Shown: positions 17,531-25,694 of the stretch, in pieces | Layout of the letters: every line of letters begins with the position of its first letter | How positions within the stretch are numbered: the stretch's first letter is position 1 | NCBI GenBank assembly: GCA_903877385.1 | Contig: CAIRDP010000053.1 | Span: 62,001 to 126,000, forward strand | Source: an uncultured Bacteroidales bacterium | GTDB taxonomy: Bacteria > Bacteroidota > Bacteroidia > Bacteroidales > FEN-979 | DNA: 64,000 bases | Reading direction: 5' to 3' | Made by a program: the position numbers and the translations under genes | The notes under the pieces: generated by a model | The model's database searches: none | The model's input: only the letters and a program-made list of their open reading frames with translations | What the model was told of the DNA's origin: nothing

Positions 17531-19129
17531 ATGCCCAGGATCAAACCCCTGCATGGTTTCAGGGAAAATATCCGTTCATGGAACGCCACATTTGACGACC
17601 AGAGCCCGTCCTATCGCTGGTGGTTGCTGGCAAACGTGATGATAGGCACATTCATGGCCGTACTTGATGCTACCATCGTGAATGTAGGCCTTCCTAAGAT
17701 CATGGCCTCATTTGGCGTGGGTATCGATAAAATCGAATGGGTGCTTACGGCTTATATGCTGGCATTGGCGGTGATGCTTCCCACTTCGGGATGGATGGCC
17801 GACCGCTTCGGGTATAAACGGGTGTATTTTTTAGGATTGTTTCTTTTTACCCTGGGGTCCTTTCTCTGCGGCTATTCTTCCACCGAAGACATGCTGATCT
17901 TTTCGCGTGTAATACAGGGGCTGGGGGCAGGCGCATTGATGCCGGTGGGGATGGCGATTGTAACGCGGGAATTCCCACCTGAACAAAGAACCCTTGCTTT
18001 AGGTTTCTGGTCCATCGCTTCGGCCGCATCGGTTTCTTTTGGCCCGCTCATCGGGGGGTATCTTGTGGACAACTTCAGTTGGCCTCTTATTTTTGACGTA
18101 AACGTGCCTATCGGTATCGGGGGGATGCTTGCCACTGCTATCATACAAAAGGAATACCGGAATACCAGGATCCGGAAGTTTGACCCTTTAGGGTTCTTTT
18201 CGGTAAGTATTTTCCTTCCGGTTCTGCTGTACGCCCTTACCGAGGGAAATGCGGCCACAAATTCGGCCGGGTGGAACTCCCCGGTAGTCCTGGCCTGTTT
18301 CGGGATCTCGGCAATCTCCCTGGCCGTATTCCTGGTGACTGAACTTACCATCTCTGAACCATTGATAGACCTTAGTTTGTTCAAGGGTTTCAATTTTGCC
18401 GTTTGCAACCTGGTGATCTTCATCTTCGGCATCGGCATGTTCGGAAGCACTTTCCTGCTTCCGCTTTACCTTCAGAATTCCCTGGGTTATACCGCCATCC
18501 AGGCCGGTTCAGTTTTCCTGCCGGTAGGCATTTTACAGGGTATTGCAGCCCCCGCAGCCGGGATACTTTCCAATAAGATCAACCCCAAGATCCCCATTTT
18601 AACAGGTGCTATACTACTGGCCATAAGCTTCTACATCAACAGCAAGCTCTCATACCTCACCGAACATTCTTTTATCATGGCTTCCCTTTACCTGCGCGGA
18701 GTTGCCATGGGCTTAATGTTCAGCCCCCTCACTGCAATTGCAACGCTAAGTGTGCCAAAAGAAAAAATGGGCCAGGCCTCCGGGCTTATCAATGTCCTGC
18801 GGCAGATCGGCGGCAGCTTTGGGGTGGCTGTGCTTTCAACCTTACTTACAACCCGGGTTATTTATCATTCACAGATATATGGGGAAGCTCTCGACCAGAA
18901 TGCCCCCGCTTTTAAAAGCGTGATGTCCAACCTTGGCAATTTCCTTGTGCACACTGCAGGAAGCTCAGTCTCTAATGCAGTTCAGCAGGGTAAAATCCTT
19001 ATCATGTCTCACATCAGCCGTCAGGCTTTTGTTCAGGCTATCAGCGATGACTTCCTCATCGCAGCGATTATAACGCTTGTCAGTGCAATACCGGTTTTCT
19101 TTCTTAAAATACAAAAGCGTAATAAATAA
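17531..19129 (+). CDS. MFS drug:H+ antiporter, DHA2 family (EmrB/QacA-like)
   Basis: 532 residues, the size of the 14-helix DHA2 family. Visible family motifs are LDATIVNVGLPKIM in helix 1, GWMADRFGYKRVY (motif A), RVIQGLGAGALMP (motif B) and a GPLIGGYLVDNFSWPLIF segment (motif C). A polar stretch with HTAGSSVSNAVQQGK precedes the last helix, as usual for EmrB. It works in the inner membrane as a proton-driven exporter, with the adjacent EmrA- and TolC-like proteins forming the tripartite conduit. The ATG is 2 bases after the adaptor stop codon, so the two are probably translationally coupled. Substrates are unknown. Confidence 0.95.
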   Translation: MPRIKPLHGFRENIRSWNATFDDQSPSYRWWLLANVMIGTFMAVLDATIVNVGLPKIMASFGVGIDKIEWVLTAYMLALAVMLPTSGWMADRFGYKRVYFLGLFLFTLGSFLCGYSSTEDMLIFSRVIQGLGAGALMPVGMAIVTREFPPEQRTLALGFWSIASAASVSFGPLIGGYLVDNFSWPLIFDVNVPIGIGGMLATAIIQKEYRNTRIRKFDPLGFFSVSIFLPVLLYALTEGNAATNSAGWNSPVVLACFGISAISLAVFLVTELTISEPLIDLSLFKGFNFAVCNLVIFIFGIGMFGSTFLLPLYLQNSLGYTAIQAGSVFLPVGILQGIAAPAAGILSNKINPKIPILTGAILLAISFYINSKLSYLTEHSFIMASLYLRGVAMGLMFSPLTAIATLSVPKEKMGQASGLINVLRQIGGSFGVAVLSTLLTTRVIYHSQIYGEALDQNAPAFKSVMSNLGNFLVHTAGSSVSNAVQQGKILIMSHISRQAFVQAISDDFLIAAIITLVSAIPVFFLKIQKRNK

Positions 19130-19130
19130 A

Positions 19131-20468
19131 ATGAAAATCAAGAATGTTATCTTTTGCCTTGTTTTTGCTTTCTTAGCCGGCCTGGCATTTCGCTTAAACG
19201 CCCAGTCTCAGCAGCAAGGGACTCCGATTTCAGATAACGACTCACTATCGCTGCCCCGGATCCTCACTCAGGTCCTTCAATCCTATCCTACCGTAGGCAG
19301 GGCCCTTGAAGCAATACAGTCGGCCGAAGCAGGCGTGGGACTCGCTAAATCAGGATACTACCCGAACATTACCGCCAATGCCGGATATACCCGCATCGAC
19401 CCTGTTCCTGAATTGACCATACCTGCTTTCGGTCATTTTGTGATGGCCCCAAACAACAACTACAACGCTTCGGTAAGTGTTTCCGAAAATATTTATGATT
19501 TTGAGAAGACCAGGCGCAACGTTCAGCTTGAGAAATCCAACAGGGAACTTTCTGAGAAAAACCTGGACCTGGTGCGTCAGCGCCTTACCCTCCTGACCTC
19601 GGTAAGTTACTACACCTTAATTTACTTGCAGGAGGCCATCAAGATAAAGGAGAACCAGATCTCCACCCTTCAAAAACACCTTGATTTCGTGACCCGGAAA
19701 GAGCAGACTGGTTCAGCCACACAGTATGAGATCCTTTCAACACAGGTCCGTTTATCCAATGCCGAGAACCAGAAAGTCGACCTGGAGGCTTCCAGGCAAA
19801 CCCAACAGGCCATCCTGAACTCCTTCCTGGGGCTCCCGGTAACAACCCATTTGAAAGTTCAGGGAAATTTTGTTTCTTCCCAGCCCGAGATAGACCCGGA
19901 TTCACTCATCATTTATGCCCTGGAACACAGGTCGGAAATGGGGATGGCCCGCTTGCGTGAAAAACATGCCCAATTGCACCTGCGTTCGGTCAAGGTCATG
20001 GATAACCCGACCCTGGGGGCGTTTGCAGAGGGCGGAATCAAGAACGGCTATTTCCCAAACCTTAATACCCTCACGCCCAACCTGGTCGCCGGCCTCGACC
20101 TCAATACCTATATTTTTGACGCAACCCGAAGGCGTAATTCCATCAGGATGGCTAATTCCCAGATAGGGATGGCAAAGAGCGATATTGAGGAAACCTCAAG
20201 GGATATATCCACCGAAGTTTATCAGAATGAAACGAACCTGCTGGCTTCCCTAAAAAAGATAGACCAAAGCATGCTACAGGTAAAACAGGCCAATGAAGCT
20301 CTCAACCTTGCCGCCGTATCCTTCAAAACCGGAGCCATTACCAACCTCGACCTGCTTGACGCAGAAACCGCTTTGGAAGAAAGCAGGGTAAACCTCCTCA
20401 GGGCCAGGATAGAGTATGCAATTAACGTGGTGAGATTGAATATTTCGGTAGGGAAACCGATTCAGTAA
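19131..20468 (+). CDS. TolC-family outer membrane efflux protein
   Basis: 445 residues from the ATG at 19131, one base after the transporter stop codon; a further upstream start at 19077 would overlap the transporter and lacks a signal peptide. The signal peptide ends near RLNAQ (~24). The rest shows the TolC pattern: two homologous helical halves, with NITANAGYTRIDP and ASVSVSENIYDF as beta-strand regions, and coiled-coil stretches containing LTLLTSVSYYTLIYLQEAI and FKTGAITNLDLLDAETALEESR, which is a recurrent TolC-family signature. It is the outer-membrane exit duct of the preceding pump and the last gene of the TetR-linked operon. Confidence 0.95.
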   Translation: MKIKNVIFCLVFAFLAGLAFRLNAQSQQQGTPISDNDSLSLPRILTQVLQSYPTVGRALEAIQSAEAGVGLAKSGYYPNITANAGYTRIDPVPELTIPAFGHFVMAPNNNYNASVSVSENIYDFEKTRRNVQLEKSNRELSEKNLDLVRQRLTLLTSVSYYTLIYLQEAIKIKENQISTLQKHLDFVTRKEQTGSATQYEILSTQVRLSNAENQKVDLEASRQTQQAILNSFLGLPVTTHLKVQGNFVSSQPEIDPDSLIIYALEHRSEMGMARLREKHAQLHLRSVKVMDNPTLGAFAEGGIKNGYFPNLNTLTPNLVAGLDLNTYIFDATRRRNSIRMANSQIGMAKSDIEETSRDISTEVYQNETNLLASLKKIDQSMLQVKQANEALNLAAVSFKTGAITNLDLLDAETALEESRVNLLRARIEYAINVVRLNISVGKPIQ

Positions 20469-20538
20469 TCAATCGTTGCAATAAACTGCTTTTGCCGGCC
20501 GTTAAAGGTCCAGCCCCTGGGAAAGTCCCCAATTACAT

Positions 20539-20946
20539 TTATTCAACAGGCCTTTTAAAGAAATACCGGCTGATGAAAATCCCCTGTCCATTCTTATCCG
20601 AAGGACTTTGGGACCCGGTTACAATCTTGTCAAACTCCCAGCCCTGGGCAATAAGGTCATTGATTTTTTTAGTAATGGCGATATTGTTATTTGCAATATT
20701 GCCGAAATTAATCCCGACCATGCTGTAAAAATTCTGAAGGTCATCTTCCGTTTTTGTGCCGTCGGGCATGATTGTCATCATCCTGGACCGGCCAAGACCG
20801 CCCGGGATGATGGACTCCACAGTTGAAAATTGCATGTACACAACTTTTGCAGCCTGGGGAGGAGCTGATTTGAATGCAGCAATGGCAGCAAGTATGCTAA
20901 CTATACCAACCAGTAAAAGCCAGGGATTAAGGTTAAATGTTTTCAT
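20539..20946 (-). CDS. Hypothetical membrane-anchored protein
   Basis: 135 residues starting at MKTFNLNPW; a further in-frame start at 20982 would add only a short non-signal extension. One hydrophobic N-terminal helix (~8-24) is followed by a soluble domain with MQFSTVESIIPGGLGRSRMM and a C-terminal IAQGWEFDKIVTGSQS, then ISRYFFKR. The late part recalls small domains of the DUF4177 kind (GWE-K-V pattern), but the match is too weak to claim. It stands alone, convergent with the efflux operon and divergent from the polysaccharide deacetylase gene. Function unknown. Confidence 0.65.
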   Translation of the reverse strand: MKTFNLNPWLLLVGIVSILAAIAAFKSAPPQAAKVVYMQFSTVESIIPGGLGRSRMMTIMPDGTKTEDDLQNFYSMVGINFGNIANNNIAITKKINDLIAQGWEFDKIVTGSQSPSDKNGQGIFISRYFFKRPVE

Positions 20947-21042
20947 TTGAATGGTTTTTGTATTGGATATAAGGAAAATCAATGAAGTACATTTGTAAAG
21001 TTACAACTTAATTCCTTCCGGCAAATTACCAGGATAGTACCC

Positions 21043-21050
21043 TATATTTG
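21043..21050 (+). promoter_or_regulatory. Bacteroidota -7 promoter element
   Basis: TATATTTG, an exact TAnnTTTG, 28 bases before the ATG at 21079. Confidence 0.5.
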
Positions 21051-21078
21051 CGCATTAAAACAACATTTATAAATTCTG

Positions 21079-22494
21079 ATGCTGATGAAGTATTCTTTAC
21101 TCCGAAAATCCTCTTCAGGGAATGACTCAGGATGTTTGATTGCAGGAATTCTATTGTTGTTCCTTTGCATGTTTTTCCCTTTTGCCCTGGCTGCAGCAGA
21201 CAAATTAATTGATAAAACTTCTTCCTCAGGCCTGGATTACCAGGTAGGGAGATGGCGTGGATTTAAAAAGGCCGCATTTACGATCACTTTTGATGACAAT
21301 TATCGTTTCCAGGTTGTTTATGCCACTCCCCTGCTGAATCAGCATAATTATAAAGCAACATATTTTATAGTGACCAACCGTGTCGGGAAAGGATGGGCCC
21401 CGGGCTGGGATACCTTGAATATGCTGGCATCGGAGGGCCACGAGATCGCCAGTCATTCAAAAAATCACGCAGATTTCCTGGTCCTTTCACAGCATCCCGC
21501 CTGGGCCGACAGTATGATTCATGAGTTCAGGGATTCAAGGGATACCATAAACGCCCGCATTCCCTCAAAAAAGTGTGAAACTTTTGCATGGCCCAACGGA
21601 GCCCTGGACACTGCTGCCATAGTGGTAGGCAGCAATTACTATATGGCCTGCAGGGGAACTGAAAATGAAGCGAATCCCCCTGATCCTGTCAATTTTTATA
21701 ACATTTACAGCCAGCATATTTATCATGATACCCAGCTTGCAGAGATCAACGGGTATATCGAAAATGTATTGGGGAACGGGGACTGGCTGGTTGAACACTG
21801 GCACGGTTTCCAGGTCGGGAACGACACCAATGGGTATGAACCCGTGCCAATCCAGGTGTTCTCCGACCATTTTGATTATGTGGCCCAGAAACAGGACAGC
21901 CTGTGGATTACCACCCTTGATACCGTAGTCAAATACATCAGGGAGAGGGACAGTTCGGTACTCGAATTTTTTGATTCAACGGCATATCTCCTCCGGTTCT
22001 CCCTTACAAATGGACTTCCCGATACACTGTTTCATTATAGTATCCCTCTCTCGCTTAAAGTCAGGGAATTCGGTAATATGTCAAAGGTATACCGTATCAG
22101 CCAGGGCAGTATTACACTGCCGTTCATGGTCACTTTTGAAAAGGGGGGTTATTACCTGAATTTCGATGCACTCCCAAACGACAGCCTCATCGTTATGCAC
22201 CTTCCTGATCCTGCAGGGATTCATGATCTCATTGCATTAAATAAAGGGGCACTGAATTACCCCAATCCGTTTTCCTCATCTTCAACTCTTCTGTTTGATC
22301 TTGCGGTACCTGAAAACACTGATATAAGGATTTTCGACAAGGTCGGCCGAGTGGTAAAAAATTATAGTAAACTTTATCCCGGGGGCAGGAACAGTGTTGA
22401 AGTCAAAGGGGAAGGTTTTGCTCCGGGCATTTATAATTGCGTCATCAGTACTATCGAAGGAACGATGAATGTGAGGATGGTGATATTGCGCTGA
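21079..22494 (+). CDS. Polysaccharide deacetylase (CE4/NodB) with T9SS sorting domain
   Basis: 471 residues. A long N-terminal stretch leads to a hydrophobic signal segment ending near ALAAA (~40). The NodB-type domain begins at FTITFDDNY, whose two aspartates form motif 1 (catalytic base and metal ligand), and the metal-binding HSKNH forms motif 2. Later, TFAWPNGALD fits motif 3, and WLVEHWHGF supplies a late histidine. The C-terminus has LNYPNPFSSSSTLLF, KVGRVVKNY and a closing GIYNCVI/VRMVILR, which is a type A T9SS sorting domain. The enzyme should therefore be exported to the surface or medium and remove N- or O-acetyl groups from a polysaccharide. A hairpin follows the gene. Confidence 0.88.
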   Translation: MLMKYSLLRKSSSGNDSGCLIAGILLLFLCMFFPFALAAADKLIDKTSSSGLDYQVGRWRGFKKAAFTITFDDNYRFQVVYATPLLNQHNYKATYFIVTNRVGKGWAPGWDTLNMLASEGHEIASHSKNHADFLVLSQHPAWADSMIHEFRDSRDTINARIPSKKCETFAWPNGALDTAAIVVGSNYYMACRGTENEANPPDPVNFYNIYSQHIYHDTQLAEINGYIENVLGNGDWLVEHWHGFQVGNDTNGYEPVPIQVFSDHFDYVAQKQDSLWITTLDTVVKYIRERDSSVLEFFDSTAYLLRFSLTNGLPDTLFHYSIPLSLKVREFGNMSKVYRISQGSITLPFMVTFEKGGYYLNFDALPNDSLIVMHLPDPAGIHDLIALNKGALNYPNPFSSSSTLLFDLAVPENTDIRIFDKVGRVVKNYSKLYPGGRNSVEVKGEGFAPGIYNCVISTIEGTMNVRMVILR

Positions 22495-22500
22495 TCCGTC

Positions 22501-22538
22501 GGTATAAACACCGGGGCAAAGCCCTGGACCCGTATACC
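22501..22538 (+). terminator. Two-tier hairpin after the deacetylase gene
   Basis: Outer arms GGTATA (22501-22506) and TATACC (22533-22538) enclose an inner stem CCGGGGC (22511-22517), loop AAA, GCCCTGG (22521-22527) with one G-T pair. It starts 7 bases after the deacetylase stop. There is no strong U-run directly after, so it could also be an mRNA-stabilising hairpin. Confidence 0.55.
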
Positions 22539-22597
22539 TGAACATATTGTTATTCCTTCAAATTTTTCCGCTTAAATATCAGATCGGAAAGCCTTTG

Positions 22598-22605
22598 TAT
22601 ATTTG
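22598..22605 (+). promoter_or_regulatory. Bacteroidota -7 promoter element
   Basis: TATATTTG, exact consensus, 18 bases before the ATG at 22624. It rules against the upstream in-frame TTG at 22603, which lies inside the element. Confidence 0.55.
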
Positions 22606-22623
22606 CACAAATTAAAAAAAGAT

Positions 22624-23022
22624 ATGGCAACACTCACGCAGGTAATGAAAGACATGATTGCAACTCAGCAATGTTTTATTGGAACTGTCAATGCAGACGG
22701 GACCCCAAATGTAGCCCCTAAACGCTCCACCCGTGTTTTATCCGACGATTCACTGGTTTTTACGGAAGGTACGGGAGGTGCAACGTTTGCAAATATCAAA
22801 CGAGGTTCAAAAGTCTCTGTATCCGTTGTAAACCGTGAAATTATAGATGGATTCAGGTTCGTAGGGAATGCTTCAATGCAGGATAGCGGGCCTTTGTATG
22901 AACAGGCTGCAGCCATGTCGGCAAAAATCGGGATGCCTAAACCCCATGCCGTTGTGATAATTCATATTGAGGAGATCCATTCCCTTAAACCGGGCCCTGG
23001 CGCCGGGAAAAAAATAGCTTGA
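22624..23022 (+). CDS. Pyridoxamine 5'-phosphate oxidase-like flavin-binding protein
   Basis: 132 residues, start chosen at MATLTQVMK because the promoter element ends 18 bases before it. The pattern CFIGTVNADGTPNVAPKRS near the N-terminus, then FTEGTGGATFANIKRGSKVSVSVV, is the split-barrel FMN-binding fold of PNPOx-like proteins. Members reduce or oxidise varied substrates or bind FMN/F420, so the true reaction is unknown. The length is typical for the short, soluble single-domain group. It appears to be a single-gene unit between a T9SS enzyme and an exported RidA protein. Confidence 0.85.
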   Translation: MATLTQVMKDMIATQQCFIGTVNADGTPNVAPKRSTRVLSDDSLVFTEGTGGATFANIKRGSKVSVSVVNREIIDGFRFVGNASMQDSGPLYEQAAAMSAKIGMPKPHAVVIIHIEEIHSLKPGPGAGKKIA

Positions 23023-23079
23023 TAATTCCAATAACAACCGCCCTTATTCTTCAATGTCATTATTCTTAATATTCAAACT

Positions 23080-23595
23080 ATGCAAAAGAACATTCTGTTA
23101 TTTATCCTGATGTTTTTCACGGGATTACAATTAATAAAGGCCCAGTCTAAAACCGATTTAAACCTTACTGCCGCTGCTGCAAGTATCAAGACCGTGGAAT
23201 CAGTGCAAGGCAGTGTGAAAAAAGTCATCTACACACCCCTTGCCCCTGTGCCGGTCGGACCATACAGCCAGGCAGTGGAAGTCAATGGCACATTATACAT
23301 TTCAGGGCAGATTCCTCTCGATCCTTCAACAGGCAAAATGGCGGAAGGCGGAATTAAGGGGCAGACCGAACAGCTCATGAGAAACATTGGCGCCATCCTG
23401 AAAGCAGCAGGTTATGACTTTAAGGACGTGGTTAAATCAACCTGCATGCTCAGCGATATGGAAAATTTTCCAGCTATGAATTCTGTGTATGGGGAATACT
23501 TTACTTCAGACCCTCCGGCCAGGACAACCTGTCAGGTCATAAAACTTCCCCTTGGAGCAATGTTGGAAATTGAGGCAATTGCAGTAAAACCATAA
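23080..23595 (+). CDS. RidA/YjgF-family deaminase with signal peptide
   Basis: 171 residues, about 45 longer than ordinary RidA. The extra N-terminus is a signal peptide (MQKNILLFILMFFTG then LIKAQ) plus a short linker. The RidA domain (~46-171) shows PVGPYSQAVEVNGTLYISGQ, the conserved PPARTTC with Arg148 equivalent to the substrate-binding Arg of E. coli RidA, and LEIEAIAV at the end. Cytosolic RidA hydrolyses reactive enamines/imines such as 2-aminoacrylate. Here the signal peptide predicts a periplasmic or surface location, where such an activity would be unexpected. The key Arg is present, so catalysis is plausible. Confidence 0.93.
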   Translation: MQKNILLFILMFFTGLQLIKAQSKTDLNLTAAAASIKTVESVQGSVKKVIYTPLAPVPVGPYSQAVEVNGTLYISGQIPLDPSTGKMAEGGIKGQTEQLMRNIGAILKAAGYDFKDVVKSTCMLSDMENFPAMNSVYGEYFTSDPPARTTCQVIKLPLGAMLEIEAIAVKP

Positions 23596-23792
23596 ATGGT
23601 TTAAAAAGGGAAATATCGCGAAGTTTTGTCCTCTGCTTTCAGATAATCATAGACCTGCGGATGACAATTCGATTGTAAGCCGTGAAAGGGTAATTGCTTT
23701 TAAAGAATGGATTAGGAAGTAGATCGTTAATTTTCCTTCCCCCTGCATTCAAAATAAGCCAAAACGATATTTGGTTTGTATGCCCGGGTTCT

Positions 23793-24494
23793 TTAATCCT
23801 TCACGCAACGCACACAATAACCATTCGTCTTAAGGCTGTATTCCGTGTAAACATCAGTATTATCAAAGCGCATCCAGCAGTCCCAGGCAGTGGAAGTTCC
23901 GTTTATAGTGGCAGTCCACCAGTAACCGAAAGAATTTATCCATTGAAATGCCACGCTGCGGTAGCCTCCCGGATACGCTGTAAAACCTGATGAATTGGTT
24001 GCGCCTTTATTTGGCGACAGCCACAAGCCGGTAATAGCTTCAACGGTTCCTGTTGATTTTAGCTTCCCGCCGGCAAGAGTGTCCCCACCCAGATATGCAA
24101 TCAGGGTGGCCCATTCGGCTCTTGTGGCAATATGGAATCCCTTGGGAGCAAGTATGCCTGAATTTACTGCATACCAGTTATATAATGCACCATAAATGGG
24201 TTTCCAGGAAGCATCATTATTATACCAGCAATACGCGGCTGTTGTCAAGTTGGTCCAGGAAGTGTCGCTTACCAGCGGGATTGAAGTACCGTCATTATAT
24301 TTAGTGGTTTTAAGGTTTTCGACCATCCATACCTGAGTGCCTATAGTAACCGTATGATAAACATTGCCATCGGCATCGGTTATGGCAACGGTAGTACTGC
24401 TGCTGTCACTCGACTTCTTGCAGCCATTGGTAAACATAATCATCACTCCCAGCATTGCAAGGGAGAAAATCCAGGTTGTTGTTCTTCTTTTCAT
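23793..24494 (-). CDS. FISUMP-domain lipoprotein
   Basis: 233 residues. The N-terminus has a lipobox, MFTNGCKKSS with Cys25, so the mature protein should be lipid-anchored. The rest is one Fibrobacter succinogenes major paralogous (FISUMP) domain: VTIGTQVWMVENLKTTKYNDG, GALYNWYAV, PKGFHIATRAEWATLI, GGKLKSTG, GFTAYPGGYRS, WWTAT and the invariant ending NGYCVRCVKD. These domains are common on the surface of Bacteroidota and Fibrobacterota and are thought to have an adhesion or matrix role, but have no proven activity. Another FISUMP gene (57246-58574) and a FISUMP fragment (58575-58700) lie in the same window. Confidence 0.93.
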   Translation of the reverse strand: MKRRTTTWIFSLAMLGVMIMFTNGCKKSSDSSSTTVAITDADGNVYHTVTIGTQVWMVENLKTTKYNDGTSIPLVSDTSWTNLTTAAYCWYNNDASWKPIYGALYNWYAVNSGILAPKGFHIATRAEWATLIAYLGGDTLAGGKLKSTGTVEAITGLWLSPNKGATNSSGFTAYPGGYRSVAFQWINSFGYWWTATINGTSTAWDCWMRFDNTDVYTEYSLKTNGYCVRCVKD

Positions 24495-24878
24495 GTTATA
24501 GGGATTTGGTTAGATAAATCAATATGGACCTGCTTAAACAAAATATCGGTCGAATTTCATTACACTATCCCGGCATCAGGTTAAATGTGAAAACCGGATG
24601 TTTTTCTGACAAACCGTAAAGTTAAATAAAAAATTTTAAATATGTTATACAGAGGTTTTCTACTGATTATCCTTTGATAATTTTCAAAGAGATTGTACTT
24701 TCGGTCTCCTGCTAGACTGAGAAGGCAGGACATTGGTTTGGTAAACAAAAAATTGATATATTAATTTACAGATTTCCTTAATGAAGCACGACCGCCTTCC
24801 GAATCATTGCTTGCCACAGTCGCCGTCTGTAAATCAGGCTTCAGCATGAAAAGTCAACCATTTTAAACTGGGCGAAAA
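24495..24878. other. 384-base intergenic region between FISUMP lipoprotein and SGNH hydrolase genes
   Basis: AT-rich, no convincing gene. TCCTGC and GCAGGA around 24706-24730 form a small inverted repeat. In the last 115 bases two inverted repeats are interleaved: TTTACAGA (24765-24772) with TCTGTAAA (24826-24833), and TGAAGC (24782-24787) with GCTTCA (24838-24843). It ends at the ATG of the SGNH hydrolase gene. Confidence 0.5.
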
Positions 24879-25586
24879 ATGAAAAAAAATGTATTAAAAC
24901 CGCTGCTGTTATTTTTGGCGTTTTGTTTCTTTATAAGTCCGGGCCTCACATCGGCTCAATCATCCTCCCACTATGTAAGCGGGAAAACCCCGTTTGGTTT
25001 TGAACCGGAGATTAATGCATTCCTGAGAGAAGATTCGGCTTCCTTCCCTCCTGCCGGTGCATATTTGTTTACAGGCAGTTCGACCATCCGCAAATGGGTA
25101 AATTTATCAAACGATTTTAAGGGAACAAGGGTCATTAACCGCGGTTTCGGAGGCTCCAACATCAAGGCCCTTAATTATTATATCAAGGATATCGTTTTGC
25201 CATATAAACCACGTACAATAATAGTTTACGAAGGAGATAACGATTTGATCATCGGTATTGCTCCGGCTGAATTTATCAGTCAGTGTGACACATTCATTCA
25301 AAAGGTGCATGCCGCCCTGCCAAAAACCATGATTTACTTCATGTCGGTTAAGCCGTCCTTTGCCCGTAAGCAGTTTATTGCAGTCCAGGAAGAAACAAAC
25401 AGTCAACTGAAAAAGCTCACACAGCAAAGACGGCTAACAGGGTATATTGATGTTACACATTTGATGTACACTAAAGAAGGGAAGCTTCGACGCGACTTTT
25501 TTGAATCCGATTCCCTTCATGTGAATAAGGAATGTTATAAAGTGTGGGCAGATTATATGAAAGAGAAAATTGGCATCCCTAAATAA
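24879..25586 (+). CDS. Exported SGNH/GDSL-type hydrolase
   Basis: 235 residues with a signal peptide (1-26, ending near TSAQ). The four SGNH blocks are visible: TGSSTIRKW with the catalytic Ser68 in place of the GDS form, NRGFGGSN (Gly in block II), YEGDNDL with Asn121 (block III) and DSLHVN with Asp211 and His214 (block V). This is the group with GSSTIR-type block I, which are small periplasmic or secreted esterases, many acting on acetylated or acylated carbohydrates or lipids. The residues needed for catalysis are all present. It is transcribed alone; its upstream region may carry RNA structure. Confidence 0.92.
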   Translation: MKKNVLKPLLLFLAFCFFISPGLTSAQSSSHYVSGKTPFGFEPEINAFLREDSASFPPAGAYLFTGSSTIRKWVNLSNDFKGTRVINRGFGGSNIKALNYYIKDIVLPYKPRTIIVYEGDNDLIIGIAPAEFISQCDTFIQKVHAALPKTMIYFMSVKPSFARKQFIAVQEETNSQLKKLTQQRRLTGYIDVTHLMYTKEGKLRRDFFESDSLHVNKECYKVWADYMKEKIGIPK

Positions 25587-25664
25587 TGCATCATCATTTC
25601 CCAGAATCCCAAGGTCCCGCGAATTATCTGAACAACATAAAACCACTGCCTTACCTAAATCAGG

Positions 25665-25672
25665 TATCTTTG
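25665..25672 (+). promoter_or_regulatory. Bacteroidota -7 promoter element
   Basis: TATCTTTG, exact consensus, 22 bases before the ATG at 25695. Confidence 0.5.
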
Positions 25673-25694
25673 CGCCTCGATAAAAACACCAGGG

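Noticed and set aside
24700-24732. Possible tRNA-like hairpin
   Set aside because: Only a 6-base stem with a 12-base loop; no cloverleaf, T-loop or anticodon arm can be drawn.
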